The position numbers were made by a program, and so were the translations under genes. The notes under the pieces were generated by a model. The model made no database searches. It was given only the letters and a program-made list of their open reading frames with translations, and had not been told where the DNA came from. From NCBI GenBank assembly GCA_029213265.1, contig JARGNG010000012.1, forward strand, positions 3,512-67,511: a DNA stretch of 64,000 nt. Reading direction: 5' to 3'. The DNA comes from Verrucomicrobiales bacterium (GTDB lineage: Bacteria > Verrucomicrobiota > Verrucomicrobiia > Verrucomicrobiales > DEV007). Below, piece after piece: positions 25,467 through 34,315 of this stretch. Numbering within the stretch: the first letter of the stretch is position 1; every line of letters begins with the position of its first letter.

Positions 25467-25829
25467 ATGAAACTCATTCTTATCCCCTTTCTCATCGGAA
25501 TCTTTGCCGGCGTCATGGCCGGGCTTTGCGGAGTTGGTGGCGGGATTGTCATGGTCCCCGCCTTTACTTTCTTTCTCGGGATGGAACAGAAAGCGGCCGT
25601 CGCGACCAGCATGGCCGTGATCGCTCCAACGGCGATCCTGTCGATCGGCCGTTTTTCCCAGGCCGGATTGGTTCAATGGAATATTTTTCTACCCACGGCA
25701 ATCGGGGCACTCATTACCGCCTGGCTCGCAACGGGATGGTTGCGGAAGTTGAGCAATGAACAACTGACCAAGATCTTCGCGGTCATGATGATTCTGATCG
25801 GTATTACGATGCTCTGTAAGAAGGCTTGA
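25467..25829 (+). CDS. half-size TSUP (TauE/SafE-like) membrane protein
   Basis: 120 residues with about four membrane helices. GIFAGVMAGLCGVGGGIVMV is the TSUP signature, and AAVATSMAVIAPTAILS and ALITAWLATGWLRKL also fit. Full TSUP permeases have two such repeats in about 250 residues, so this is a single repeat that would need to dimerise. The family carries sulfite, sulfoacetate or other organic anions. It ends 25 bp before a convergent gene. Confidence 0.8.
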   Translation: MKLILIPFLIGIFAGVMAGLCGVGGGIVMVPAFTFFLGMEQKAAVATSMAVIAPTAILSIGRFSQAGLVQWNIFLPTAIGALITAWLATGWLRKLSNEQLTKIFAVMMILIGITMLCKKA

Positions 25830-25854
25830 ACCGCAAGAAGCAGTAAACATTCCT

Positions 25855-27366
25855 CTACGGCGCTTTGAGCTCGATGGCGACTTTGGCGAAGCGACGGAAA
25901 GAGTTCGCGGTTGTCTCGGAGTCATCGACCACGACTCGCTCAAACTCACTATTGATGGGAGTCACGACCTCTGCGTTGGGAGAGACATCAAAGCCTCCCG
26001 GGAGCGTTCCGCTGAATTGCGCATGGGCGGCAAAGTCAGCATCGGAAATGCGACGGAGAAACTCCACCTGAAACCGGCCACCCACCACGCGAATCAAAGG
26101 CAGGCCCGAGGTTCCGGATCCCGGCGTCAGGATTTCCCGGTCCCGCTCCGTTGGATTGAGATTGTAGGCGTATTCCTCGATCAGAGTGATCTGGTCTCCG
26201 TCGTCATCCGCATTGGGGAGAAGTTGATCCCCGCTCAGCCCGAAACCCGCTCCCCACGAAGTGAGCGTGGTAGCCGGGATTCCCATGCCCGTGAGTGCGA
26301 TTTCAAACGGGTTCTCGTCGGCATCGTTGCTCGCGATGGACAGAGTAGCTGTCTTGGCACCTTCCTCATCGGGCTGAAATTGAACCGTAAAGCTGGTGCT
26401 TTGACCGGGGTCCAGAGAAGTCACCAGAGGCACCGAGGCGACGAATTCTGAAGAATCCGCTCCGGCAACGGATGTCGCCAGCCCGTTCAGCTCTCCGGTT
26501 CCCGGATTTCGAATCGTGAAGGTCAATTGCCCGCTTGCCCCTTCGCCAACCTCCCCGAAATCAATGATCGAACTGCCATCCGTCAGGTCGACGTTGACGG
26601 GCTGTTCCACCGAGATCTCGGGAAGTTCGGTTCCCTGGTAGGTGACGGCGGCCTTGAGGGGAGTGCCCGCGGAGGAGAATCCTGCGAAGAGCGGCGTGAT
26701 GGGAGTCTGGTCTTCCTGACGAATGACGAGGAGGGCGCCGTTTTCGATGACCTGCTTTCCGACATCCGTCGCGGGTGCCGATGCATCGATCCAACGCCCG
26801 AGATCGCTTCGATAGCGAAAGACTGCCGAAGTGGAAAAATCAACTCCACCCGGAACAGTCACAGGGAACAGAATTTCACTCCCGATTGTCGAGTCGGTCG
26901 AAACGATGAGACTCTTTCCATCCGGGAAAAGCTGATCGAGTGACCACTTTGCAACGACCCGCATTTCATCTCCCGGAGAAATCGAGCCGAGGTTTCCGCC
27001 GTCGAGATCGACGGTCACGGAATTCCCACGGTTTCCCACGATGTCAAAACGAGCGCCAGCAGCGGCTCCTGTCGTTATTTCGATGAAGAAATGTTGATCC
27101 TGGGTGCCCGGATCATACACGAACTGATCCACCTTCCAGAACGCTCCCGTCACTTCGATATCCGCCCCCGAAGCCGCCGCTATCACTCCGTCAAAAGCAA
27201 TGAATGCGTCCAGATCAATATCGGCAAATCGATCCGGATCATCCCAGGCTTTGTTGTCTTCGGAAGGAAGCCCGGTGAGCCGATGAAAGCCGACTCCAAT
27301 TTCCAGGGCGGAAAGGGAAAGCGGCAATAAGCCAAGAGAAACCAGGATCAGGGCTGCTTTTTTCAT
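25855..27366 (-). CDS. TIGR02597-type exported protein with ASH-like domain
   Basis: 503 residues, signal peptide KKAALILVSLGLLPLSLSA. Residues about 20-240 resemble the TIGR02597 family seen in Verrucomicrobia (FFIEITTGAAAGARFDIVGN, then ISPGDEMRVVAKWSLDQLFP). Residues 255-355 look like an ASH/choice-of-anchor-D immunoglobulin-type domain (IDFGEVGEGASGQLTFTIRN). The C-terminal 140 residues (TSWGAGFGLSGDQLLPNADD) are a beta-rich module common in verrucomicrobial exported proteins. The start overlaps the stop of the diheme gene by 4 bp (ATGA), so the two are translationally coupled. Role unknown, probably surface or periplasmic. Confidence 0.7.
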   Translation of the reverse strand: MKKAALILVSLGLLPLSLSALEIGVGFHRLTGLPSEDNKAWDDPDRFADIDLDAFIAFDGVIAAASGADIEVTGAFWKVDQFVYDPGTQDQHFFIEITTGAAAGARFDIVGNRGNSVTVDLDGGNLGSISPGDEMRVVAKWSLDQLFPDGKSLIVSTDSTIGSEILFPVTVPGGVDFSTSAVFRYRSDLGRWIDASAPATDVGKQVIENGALLVIRQEDQTPITPLFAGFSSAGTPLKAAVTYQGTELPEISVEQPVNVDLTDGSSIIDFGEVGEGASGQLTFTIRNPGTGELNGLATSVAGADSSEFVASVPLVTSLDPGQSTSFTVQFQPDEEGAKTATLSIASNDADENPFEIALTGMGIPATTLTSWGAGFGLSGDQLLPNADDDGDQITLIEEYAYNLNPTERDREILTPGSGTSGLPLIRVVGGRFQVEFLRRISDADFAAHAQFSGTLPGGFDVSPNAEVVTPINSEFERVVVDDSETTANSFRRFAKVAIELKAP

Positions 27367-29084
27367 GGGAGGGGGGGAGCAAACTGCTCATCAGTAAGGG
27401 TTTGGAGAAAGGCGACCAATGCGATCTTGTCTTCCTCGGGTAAGGGAATTCCCGGTTCTGGGTGTTTTGCGAGATTCGGATCCAGCGAGCCACTTCTCCT
27501 GACACCGGACGTGTAGTGATCAATGACCTCTTCGAGAGTTTCGAATCGACCGTCGTGCATGTAGGGCGCGCTCAGGGCAATGTTACGAAGAGATGGACTG
27601 ACAAATTTCCCGCGGTCGGTTTCTTTCGAGGTCACCCCTTCGAGGCCGATGTCACCGGTCGAAACGAGTCCGTTGTTGTGAAATTGGTGAAGGGTAAAAA
27701 ACGGTCCGCCATGGCAATGAAAACAGTCGGCTCCGTGGAGACCGCGCCGCGGATCAAACTCCGTCATGAACAATTCGAGCCCGCGCTGCTCCTGTTGCGT
27801 GAGAGTGGTCTCCCCGCGCCGGGCCTGATCGAATTTTGAATCGAAAGAAGTCAGCGTGAGAAGGAACTGCTCCATCGCGATCGCGATGCGCTCCCCGGAG
27901 ACTTCCCGTGAACCAAAGGCTTCCGCAAACAACCCCGGATAGTTCGGGTCTCCTGCGAGCTTCTTTGCCACATTCTCAATCGACTCGTTCATTTCGAAGG
28001 GATTCTCAATCGGTTCGAGAACCTGCTCGCGAAGGGACTTTTTCCGGCCATCCCAGAAGAACGAGTTTTTCCAGGCGAGATTGAGAAGCGACATGGAATT
28101 TCTCGTGCCCGTTTCTCCGGACACGCCCATCGAAAGAGGACGCGGATCAGAAAAGGCGTGCTCCGATTGATGGCAGGAGGCACAGGAAATGCTTTCGTTC
28201 CGGGAAAGGAGGGTTTCGTGAAACAATCGTTCACCGAGTTCCACCCGCTCGTTGGTGAGGGGATAGTCCGAAGGAAGCTCCGGAATCGGAAATCCATTTT
28301 TCAGGCGGAAAGAATAGGGCGTCCCTACCTGATCGAGCGTGACCTCATGCTTGATCTCCGGGACCTCAACCGACTGGCGGATTTCACGAATCGTAAATAC
28401 CGTGGAGAGGCGCTTCTTCAGGAGAGATGCGACAGGGTCACCCTCCCGCGAGTGAGTCGAGGTCTGCGTCTGCGTCGCCCATGACGGAGCACCTTGAAAC
28501 AGTCGATCGAGATGGAAGTCGATCGAAATGGTCGCAGCATCCTCCAGCCTGATGCGAAGGGGAATTTCGCAGAGCACGCGATTTCGACCTGTGCCGAGAT
28601 GATAGGAAAACCCGAGACCGCCCTCCGCTTTACCTTCCAGTGCGAAATAGATATATCCTCCCTGGGGTGTCCAATGGAGATTGTTCACAAGTGGGTTGAG
28701 CGGGTGCCGGGGCGGATATTGATTCGGGTCGGATTCATCGGTAGCCGGATCCGGACCAATAAAGAATTGCAGCCGGGCGTACTCGCCGGAGGGAACTCCC
28801 TCGAGTGACAATTCGGAGACCGTATTCTCTGCGTTGACGAAGGCGTTCCAATCTTTCCTCACGACGGTTTTCTCTTCCGATGCCGAGACAAAGCCCGGCT
28901 CGCTCAGGAGGTAGGCGAGGCGGGTATAGCGCAGTTGTTCCGCTGCCGCGGTAGTCACCGCCGAACCGGGAAGCTCCAACGGCTCCCCTTCCCAGAGGTG
29001 GCGGATCTCCAGACGCACCGTGGCGGCCTCCGTCAACAACGGAAGCAGCAAGAGGCAAAGGAGAATGGAGGAGGAGAAGCGCAC
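27363..29084 (-). CDS. MbnP-like / MbnH (MauG-type diheme) fusion protein
   Basis: 573 residues with a signal peptide (residues 1-20). Residues about 22-200 resemble MbnP, the copper-binding partner in MbnPH systems: GVPSGEYARLQFFIGPDP, HPLNPLVNNLHWTPQGGYIY and GFSYHLGTG. Residues 260-573 are a bacterial diheme peroxidase/MauG-type domain with two heme sites, C301ASCH305 and C454FHCH458, plus MHDGRFETLEEVIDHYTSG. In characterised pairs, MbnH uses peroxide and its two hemes to oxidise a Trp of MbnP to kynurenine. Here both are one chain, which is unusual. W138 is one candidate target. The gene lies 21 bp after the YHYH-sulfatase gene. Confidence 0.75.
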   Translation of the reverse strand: MRFSSSILLCLLLLPLLTEAATVRLEIRHLWEGEPLELPGSAVTTAAAEQLRYTRLAYLLSEPGFVSASEEKTVVRKDWNAFVNAENTVSELSLEGVPSGEYARLQFFIGPDPATDESDPNQYPPRHPLNPLVNNLHWTPQGGYIYFALEGKAEGGLGFSYHLGTGRNRVLCEIPLRIRLEDAATISIDFHLDRLFQGAPSWATQTQTSTHSREGDPVASLLKKRLSTVFTIREIRQSVEVPEIKHEVTLDQVGTPYSFRLKNGFPIPELPSDYPLTNERVELGERLFHETLLSRNESISCASCHQSEHAFSDPRPLSMGVSGETGTRNSMSLLNLAWKNSFFWDGRKKSLREQVLEPIENPFEMNESIENVAKKLAGDPNYPGLFAEAFGSREVSGERIAIAMEQFLLTLTSFDSKFDQARRGETTLTQQEQRGLELFMTEFDPRRGLHGADCFHCHGGPFFTLHQFHNNGLVSTGDIGLEGVTSKETDRGKFVSPSLRNIALSAPYMHDGRFETLEEVIDHYTSGVRRSGSLDPNLAKHPEPGIPLPEEDKIALVAFLQTLTDEQFAPPLP

Positions 29085-29105
29085 TGGATGGGTTGCGTGA
29101 TGGTT

Positions 29106-32100
29106 TCAGGGACCCGCGATAATTTGAACAGAATTGAACACGCGGGAATCGCCCGTATTGGGATTATCCGAAAAGGTAACGGTGGCGGAGTTGTAAGGCG
29201 GAGCTTCAGGAACGGTGCATTTCACCCAGTAACGGTCCTGCGTCTCCGTATTATCGACCCGCGCGACAAAACTTGCGGCGACCCCATCCACCGTAATCGA
29301 AGTGGGACTGAGGTTCAGATTCTGCGGAACGCTCGCCGGCCCGGTCGAAGTCGGCAGCTCAATATAGAGCGTATCCTCCGGTCCTGAAGGAGGATCGCTG
29401 TAGCCGCCACCCAGCAATGCATCCATCGCAATTGCGGCGTTATAGGCATCGAGCGATTCGCCGGTCAGGTTCGCAATCGTGAGGGGGGAATTTTCGTTCG
29501 GATCCGTAGCCAGGTGATAAAACTCAAACACAGGATCGTCCTGGGTATCGAGCGGGTTTCCGTGGATAATCAACTTGTAGTCCGGATACGTTCCGAGACG
29601 GATCGAACGTCCCGCGCCACCTGCACCGGCCGCTCCGAAAACTTCTGCAATTGCGTTTCGCTGTGCGGTATCTGATCCCATCAGAATCGGAGTGATACTG
29701 GTTGAATCGACCGCCTCAGCGGGAACAGGGATGTTGGCCATTTCCAAGATGGTGGCGAAGAGATCCGTAACGTGAACGAGCTTGTCAGTCGTGCTTCCGG
29801 ACGGGACTGCGACAGAAGGGCCCCGCACCACCATGGGCACATGGATGCCCCCTTCGTAGAGGTCACCCTTCGAGTGCCCCATTCCTCCGGTTGGTCCGTA
29901 GGGAGCCTGCACCACCTGGGCCGGGGTGCCGTTGTCACCCACCAGAATGATATTGGTCGTCGCAAGATCCACCGACTGCAGCAATCGTCCGATCTCCGTA
30001 TCGAGCGCTTCGAGTGCCTTTTGATAGAGCTCCTTGTTGCTCGTCCCGGTTCCGCCCTGCAAAAGGCCGGCCGGAGGTTCGTGGAAAGGCGTGTGAGGCG
30101 CGTTGAAGCCCATCCAGACAAACCAGGGCTGACTCGAAGCTTCCCGTGCATCGATAAAGCTTTTCGCATCATCAACCTGATCGGTCGTCGAATAGGCCGT
30201 CGTCGCAGCATTCGTCCCGTTCGTATTTTTCGTCCAGTTGGTATACCCATCCGCCTGTTCGGGAACGCCGCCGCCAGTGATACCTGCAAATTCAGTCCAC
30301 CCTCCCAGAGTGTTGTATCCGTTCACGTTTCCACCAAGGTGCCATTTCCCAAAGGTCGCCAGCTGGTAGAGCGAACTCGCAGACGTAAAGGCATCGGGAA
30401 GGGTGGTTTCCGCAGCGTCCAGCAGGTCTCCCGGATTGCCAACCCCGGTTCGAAAAGCCTGTCGCCCGGTCAGCAGCGAAGCTCTGGTAGGAGAGCAAAC
30501 CGGCTGGGCGTAGGCCCGGGTAAAACGCAGGCCGTTCGCCGCGAGAGCACTCAGGTTGGCCATCGTCGCAAAGGTAGTCCCCGGGTTCAGGGTCGCATTG
30601 TTATCGATCGGACTCGAGTCGACCCCCCAGTCATCCACAATGAGTAGCAAAATGTTAGGACTCTTCACCAATTGATAATCTCCGCTCCAGGTGATGGAAC
30701 CGGGCCAGGTTGCACTGGCAGGATAGCTACCGTCAGCAAGGCTGTCCGTGTTCACTTCAATCTCGATCACATACCGGGAAGGCCGGGACGCAAGGACAGC
30801 AGGCTGTCCGTTGAAAGTCAGGGAAGCAGGCAGCGCCGCCAGATTTGCAGGAGGAAAATCATTTCCACTGGTCAGGGTGACGAAGATCGTGTTCCGGGGT
30901 GCCTCCACATTGCTGTTGTCGTAGTCAAATCCCTGATCGTCGAAAGCAGCCAGCGTATCGAGCCGGGGTCGGTAGTGGGCTTTTTCGAGACTGTTCGCCC
31001 GGGCCCCGTCTGTCCACGTCGTCGACGCTCCGTCCGCCGCAACGCGGATGGGAAGGTCCGTCCACGCATTGGCATCCGGTGAGGTCTCCACCTTGTAGTG
31101 ACCTCCTTCTGCCGACGTCCACTTGAGAACGATATCTCCGCTGGCATCATCCGCGGAAACGGATTGCACGGTCGTGGACCGTTCGGGGCCTCCCTCGAAG
31201 TAGGTCGTCGCTCCCGCGGGTATCGAATTGCTGTTACCACCAGTTGGATCCCCGTAGTAGGAACGCCCGATATTGTAGGGGTAGGTCGGCGTTCCATCCG
31301 ATTCGATTGCGACAAAGTAGGCAAAGGTTCCGTCGGGAAATTCCGGCGTTTTGCAGAAGCGACCGTTGTGAAGATCGAGATCAAAATCGACTCCCAGAGT
31401 CTCTCCGACATCGCCTTTGTACTCATAGTCTTCCAAGTAGTGTCCTACCGGATATTGAGCGCTGACGTTGGGGCCGTACTGATTCGCAGCAATCGTGGTG
31501 GACCGACCTTCCAAAACCACGACCCACTGGGGGAGGCTTGTTCTCGCCGCTCCATTGGCAAGCGATCTCGGCTGATAGCCCGTAATCATGCGGCGAACCG
31601 GGCTGTCCGGGTCATTCGGATCAGAGAAGCCGTAGGGTCCGTAGACCGGATAGCCGTCCTCTACCCATCCGAGAATGGGGGAATGCTTTCCATTGAAGTT
31701 CTCGGTGTAGACATTCGAAGGTTCATCATGGTCGACACTGTCGCCGAGGAGATGACGAAGTCCGGGCGGATTGGCATGGTAGTGGTGATTTGCCCCCGCC
31801 TGATGTGCATTGGCGTTGTCAAAGGTGACCGATTCATTCACAAACGCATCCCGGTTCCACACTCCGTCTCCGGTAAAAGCGGATCCCGGAGTGGAGTCCC
31901 GATTGTTTACATTGGAGAAGGAGAAGGCATCACGGCTATCGAACATGGCAATGCCATCGACGAAGTAGCCAATCACACCGAGACCGGTTGGAACCTTGGT
32001 CGAAGGTGGTGTGCCCGGAATCCGGGGGAACCGGAAAATGGCGGCCCGATTGGCGGGGTAGTTCGGAAAGAGGTTGGTCTTTTCCTCATTCCCGTACCAG

Positions 32101-32426
32101 GGACCCATGATGTGAAACCCCAATCCCGTTGTCCGAATATACACGTCAGTCGCCGTATAGCTGATCTCGTGAACTCCCGCGTAGGTCGGCAGCGCTTGAA
32201 CTCCAGCGCCGCGATTCCAGGTCGTCGTCGGGGTTTGTTGACTCTGATCCTCCAGCGTTTCGTAGATACGGGCATATTTACCGGAGTGATCCGTGAACCA
32301 GGAGGTGACGACGGGTTCCGCCAGCGATGAGTTGGCGCTTAGAAAAAGAGCCAGAAAACCCAATAACAGGTGGCCAGGGGAACCTGTTTGGTTCCGGTTT
32401 AATAGGGAGGAAGTCGCTGCAGTCAT
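29106..32426 (-). CDS. exported YHYH-domain / sulfatase fusion
   Basis: 1106 residues with a signal peptide near LLLGFLALFLSANSSLA. Residues about 40-400 match the YHYH domain: GANHHYHANPPGLRHLLGDS (HHYH at 214-217) and GWVEDGYPVYGPYGFSDP. Residues 425-585 are two beta-rich linker domains. Residues 588-1010 are a sulfatase: metal site NILLLIVDDWG, formylglycine site C644-S-P-T-R648, FGKWHLGG, and FYHLATDPNE near the end. A final beta domain closes the chain. The sulfatase needs a formylglycine-generating enzyme, not seen in this window. The YHYH domain has no settled function. Confidence 0.8.
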   Translation of the reverse strand: MTAATSSLLNRNQTGSPGHLLLGFLALFLSANSSLAEPVVTSWFTDHSGKYARIYETLEDQSQQTPTTTWNRGAGVQALPTYAGVHEISYTATDVYIRTTGLGFHIMGPWYGNEEKTNLFPNYPANRAAIFRFPRIPGTPPSTKVPTGLGVIGYFVDGIAMFDSRDAFSFSNVNNRDSTPGSAFTGDGVWNRDAFVNESVTFDNANAHQAGANHHYHANPPGLRHLLGDSVDHDEPSNVYTENFNGKHSPILGWVEDGYPVYGPYGFSDPNDPDSPVRRMITGYQPRSLANGAARTSLPQWVVVLEGRSTTIAANQYGPNVSAQYPVGHYLEDYEYKGDVGETLGVDFDLDLHNGRFCKTPEFPDGTFAYFVAIESDGTPTYPYNIGRSYYGDPTGGNSNSIPAGATTYFEGGPERSTTVQSVSADDASGDIVLKWTSAEGGHYKVETSPDANAWTDLPIRVAADGASTTWTDGARANSLEKAHYRPRLDTLAAFDDQGFDYDNSNVEAPRNTIFVTLTSGNDFPPANLAALPASLTFNGQPAVLASRPSRYVIEIEVNTDSLADGSYPASATWPGSITWSGDYQLVKSPNILLLIVDDWGVDSSPIDNNATLNPGTTFATMANLSALAANGLRFTRAYAQPVCSPTRASLLTGRQAFRTGVGNPGDLLDAAETTLPDAFTSASSLYQLATFGKWHLGGNVNGYNTLGGWTEFAGITGGGVPEQADGYTNWTKNTNGTNAATTAYSTTDQVDDAKSFIDAREASSQPWFVWMGFNAPHTPFHEPPAGLLQGGTGTSNKELYQKALEALDTEIGRLLQSVDLATTNIILVGDNGTPAQVVQAPYGPTGGMGHSKGDLYEGGIHVPMVVRGPSVAVPSGSTTDKLVHVTDLFATILEMANIPVPAEAVDSTSITPILMGSDTAQRNAIAEVFGAAGAGGAGRSIRLGTYPDYKLIIHGNPLDTQDDPVFEFYHLATDPNENSPLTIANLTGESLDAYNAAIAMDALLGGGYSDPPSGPEDTLYIELPTSTGPASVPQNLNLSPTSITVDGVAASFVARVDNTETQDRYWVKCTVPEAPPYNSATVTFSDNPNTGDSRVFNSVQIIAGP

Positions 32427-32465
32427 GGTGCAAAAAAGTGAGAAGGTCAGGAGGAGTGTCCGGCG

Positions 32466-34295
32466 CTACGGTTTGTGCTTCGCCTTCACTTTTACGGCGT
32501 CCTTTTGTGAGGAATTCGATTCCGCGTAGGATTTCACGATCAAAGAATAGGACTTCTTACGATCTTTTGTCTTCGCCGTAGGCTTCAATTGAATTTGAAT
32601 CGACTCCTGTGTTTCTGTCGACAGGGAAGTACTGAAATATCTTCCCGTTTTGACCGCAGAGGTGATGTTGCCGGACGTGGGGGACTTCTTCAGGTATTTC
32701 ACTTTGAAGTATCGATTCCCTTTGGATCCACTTACAACCATTCTGTCATCCACCGCGGTATCGTTTTGGAGGAAACTGTAACTGGTGATGCGGGAGTGCC
32801 TTTTCGATTTCTCTGTAATTTTCTGCCCGCTGGCTGAGGAATTATAGATGTTGTCCCCCTTTTTCTGCGAGGATTTGGATCCGATCGTCAAATCCGGACG
32901 AACATCTCCGCGTCGTCCGGACGCACCCGATTCGCCCGCAGGGCCTGCAATCTGACCATTCGTGGCTTCGACCCAGTAGTAGTAATCCGTCAGCGGCCCG
33001 GCTGAAAGATCATCAAATTGAACCTCCCCGGTATCCCCCAGGTATACAGCATCCGAAAAATCATCGCTCGAAGAACGATAGATCTTGTAGACGGTCGCGC
33101 CAGCGACGGACGCCCAGGAAAGAGAAACCCGGCCCGCGAATTCCCCTGTCGAGGCGACCAGTCCGGCAACGGATCCCATTGTCTTCCATCCTGCGTCGCC
33201 GACTCCCGGCTCACTCGAGTTCCCCCCCTGCTTCGCCACGACCCAGTAGTAGTAGGCAACCCCCTCCCCCACGGTGGTGTCGCTGTGGGAATTCGAAGCA
33301 GTATTGATCAGGAACGACGAGGTCACAAAGCTGTCTTCCGTATTGCGAAAGACATCGTAGCTGCCAGCACTCGTATGAGCATTCCAGGAGAGGTCAACGG
33401 CCGAGGCGGAGCTTCCTTTGGTCGCCACGAGGCCTTCCACGGCAGCGATATCCCGGGAACCAGTCGCCGGAAGGCTTTCCGCTCCATTTCCCAACTCATC
33501 GTAGCCCAATACCCAATAGAAATAAGACACTCCGAAATCTCCGGAACTGTCCTCGAAAGTGTTCGTGGCCAACTGTGTCAGCTCGGAAGCACTGGAGAAA
33601 TCATTCCCCGCACTCCGAAAGACCCGGTATCCCTGGGCTCCGGAAAGGGCGTCCCACGAGAGCACGACCTTGTCCGGATGAGTTCCGTCGGTAGCCGTCA
33701 AGTCGGTCGGCGCAGGGAGTGGCGTTCCCACCACTCCGCTGGCGTGGTTTCCGGTTGCCGCTGGATTCAACGGATCAAAATCTCCATCGAAAGCAGCGCT
33801 CAAGTGCGAAATGCGATACGAGCCTCTTTCGGCCGGAGCAAGAAATCCGATCGTTCCGCCACTGGTGCCAATGTCTGATGTTTGAAAGCAGGACCAGGAG
33901 TCTCCCCTCGCAAGAGTCCCGCCAGGCAACTGGTGCCCCGGAAACCAACAGAATTGCAGGGGGGTATTTTCGCTGATTCCCAGGGCAGTGTAATCAATCG
34001 CAGACAGCGTATCGGAGAACCCTGTTGCTCCGTTCCAGTACCCTCCGTCATCGGCCTGAATGGTGGCGATAATCTTGTCATCAGATCCGGAAATCGTCGA
34101 TCCAACTGCGAGAACGGTCCCGGCTCCGTCAAGCAGACTCGTGAATCCATCTTGATCCACATCGGCAACCAGAATCCCGATCGTCCCGTTCGCTACCGCC
34201 AACTCCCCAAAGGAAAACTCGATCGTAACCGTCGCACGCACAGCCACGAGCCAAAGGAGGCTCACAAAGAAAAAGGTAAAAAGGCGTTGCTTCAT
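32466..34295 (-). CDS. exported fibronectin type III repeat protein
   Basis: 609 residues from the ATG at 34295 (signal KQRLFTFFFVSLLWLVAVRA). An N-terminal domain of about 170 residues is followed by three fibronectin III repeats, each with a V-x-LSW core and a YYYW strand: KVVLSWDALSGAQGYRVFRS, AVDLSWNAHTSAGSYDVFRN and RVSLSWASVAGATVYKIYRS. The last 130 residues form a Lys/Ser-rich beta domain (RPDLTIGSKSSQKKGD, GNRYFKVKYLKK, YSLIVKSYAES), a module often found at the end of verrucomicrobial surface proteins. Probably an adhesive or scaffolding surface protein. It lies 39 bp before the YHYH-sulfatase start. Confidence 0.75.
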   Translation of the reverse strand: MKQRLFTFFFVSLLWLVAVRATVTIEFSFGELAVANGTIGILVADVDQDGFTSLLDGAGTVLAVGSTISGSDDKIIATIQADDGGYWNGATGFSDTLSAIDYTALGISENTPLQFCWFPGHQLPGGTLARGDSWSCFQTSDIGTSGGTIGFLAPAERGSYRISHLSAAFDGDFDPLNPAATGNHASGVVGTPLPAPTDLTATDGTHPDKVVLSWDALSGAQGYRVFRSAGNDFSSASELTQLATNTFEDSSGDFGVSYFYWVLGYDELGNGAESLPATGSRDIAAVEGLVATKGSSASAVDLSWNAHTSAGSYDVFRNTEDSFVTSSFLINTASNSHSDTTVGEGVAYYYWVVAKQGGNSSEPGVGDAGWKTMGSVAGLVASTGEFAGRVSLSWASVAGATVYKIYRSSSDDFSDAVYLGDTGEVQFDDLSAGPLTDYYYWVEATNGQIAGPAGESGASGRRGDVRPDLTIGSKSSQKKGDNIYNSSASGQKITEKSKRHSRITSYSFLQNDTAVDDRMVVSGSKGNRYFKVKYLKKSPTSGNITSAVKTGRYFSTSLSTETQESIQIQLKPTAKTKDRKKSYSLIVKSYAESNSSQKDAVKVKAKHKP

Positions 34296-34315
34296 GCTGC
34301 TGGAAATAGAGCGGA

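Noticed and set aside
31098-32330. 410-codon plus-strand frame
   Set aside because: Antisense to the YHYH-sulfatase gene. No domains or plausible start context.
29106-32426. YHYH-sulfatase as a PEP-CTERM or autotransporter protein
   Set aside because: No C-terminal PEP motif plus helix or autotransporter barrel is visible. The chain ends in a plain beta domain.
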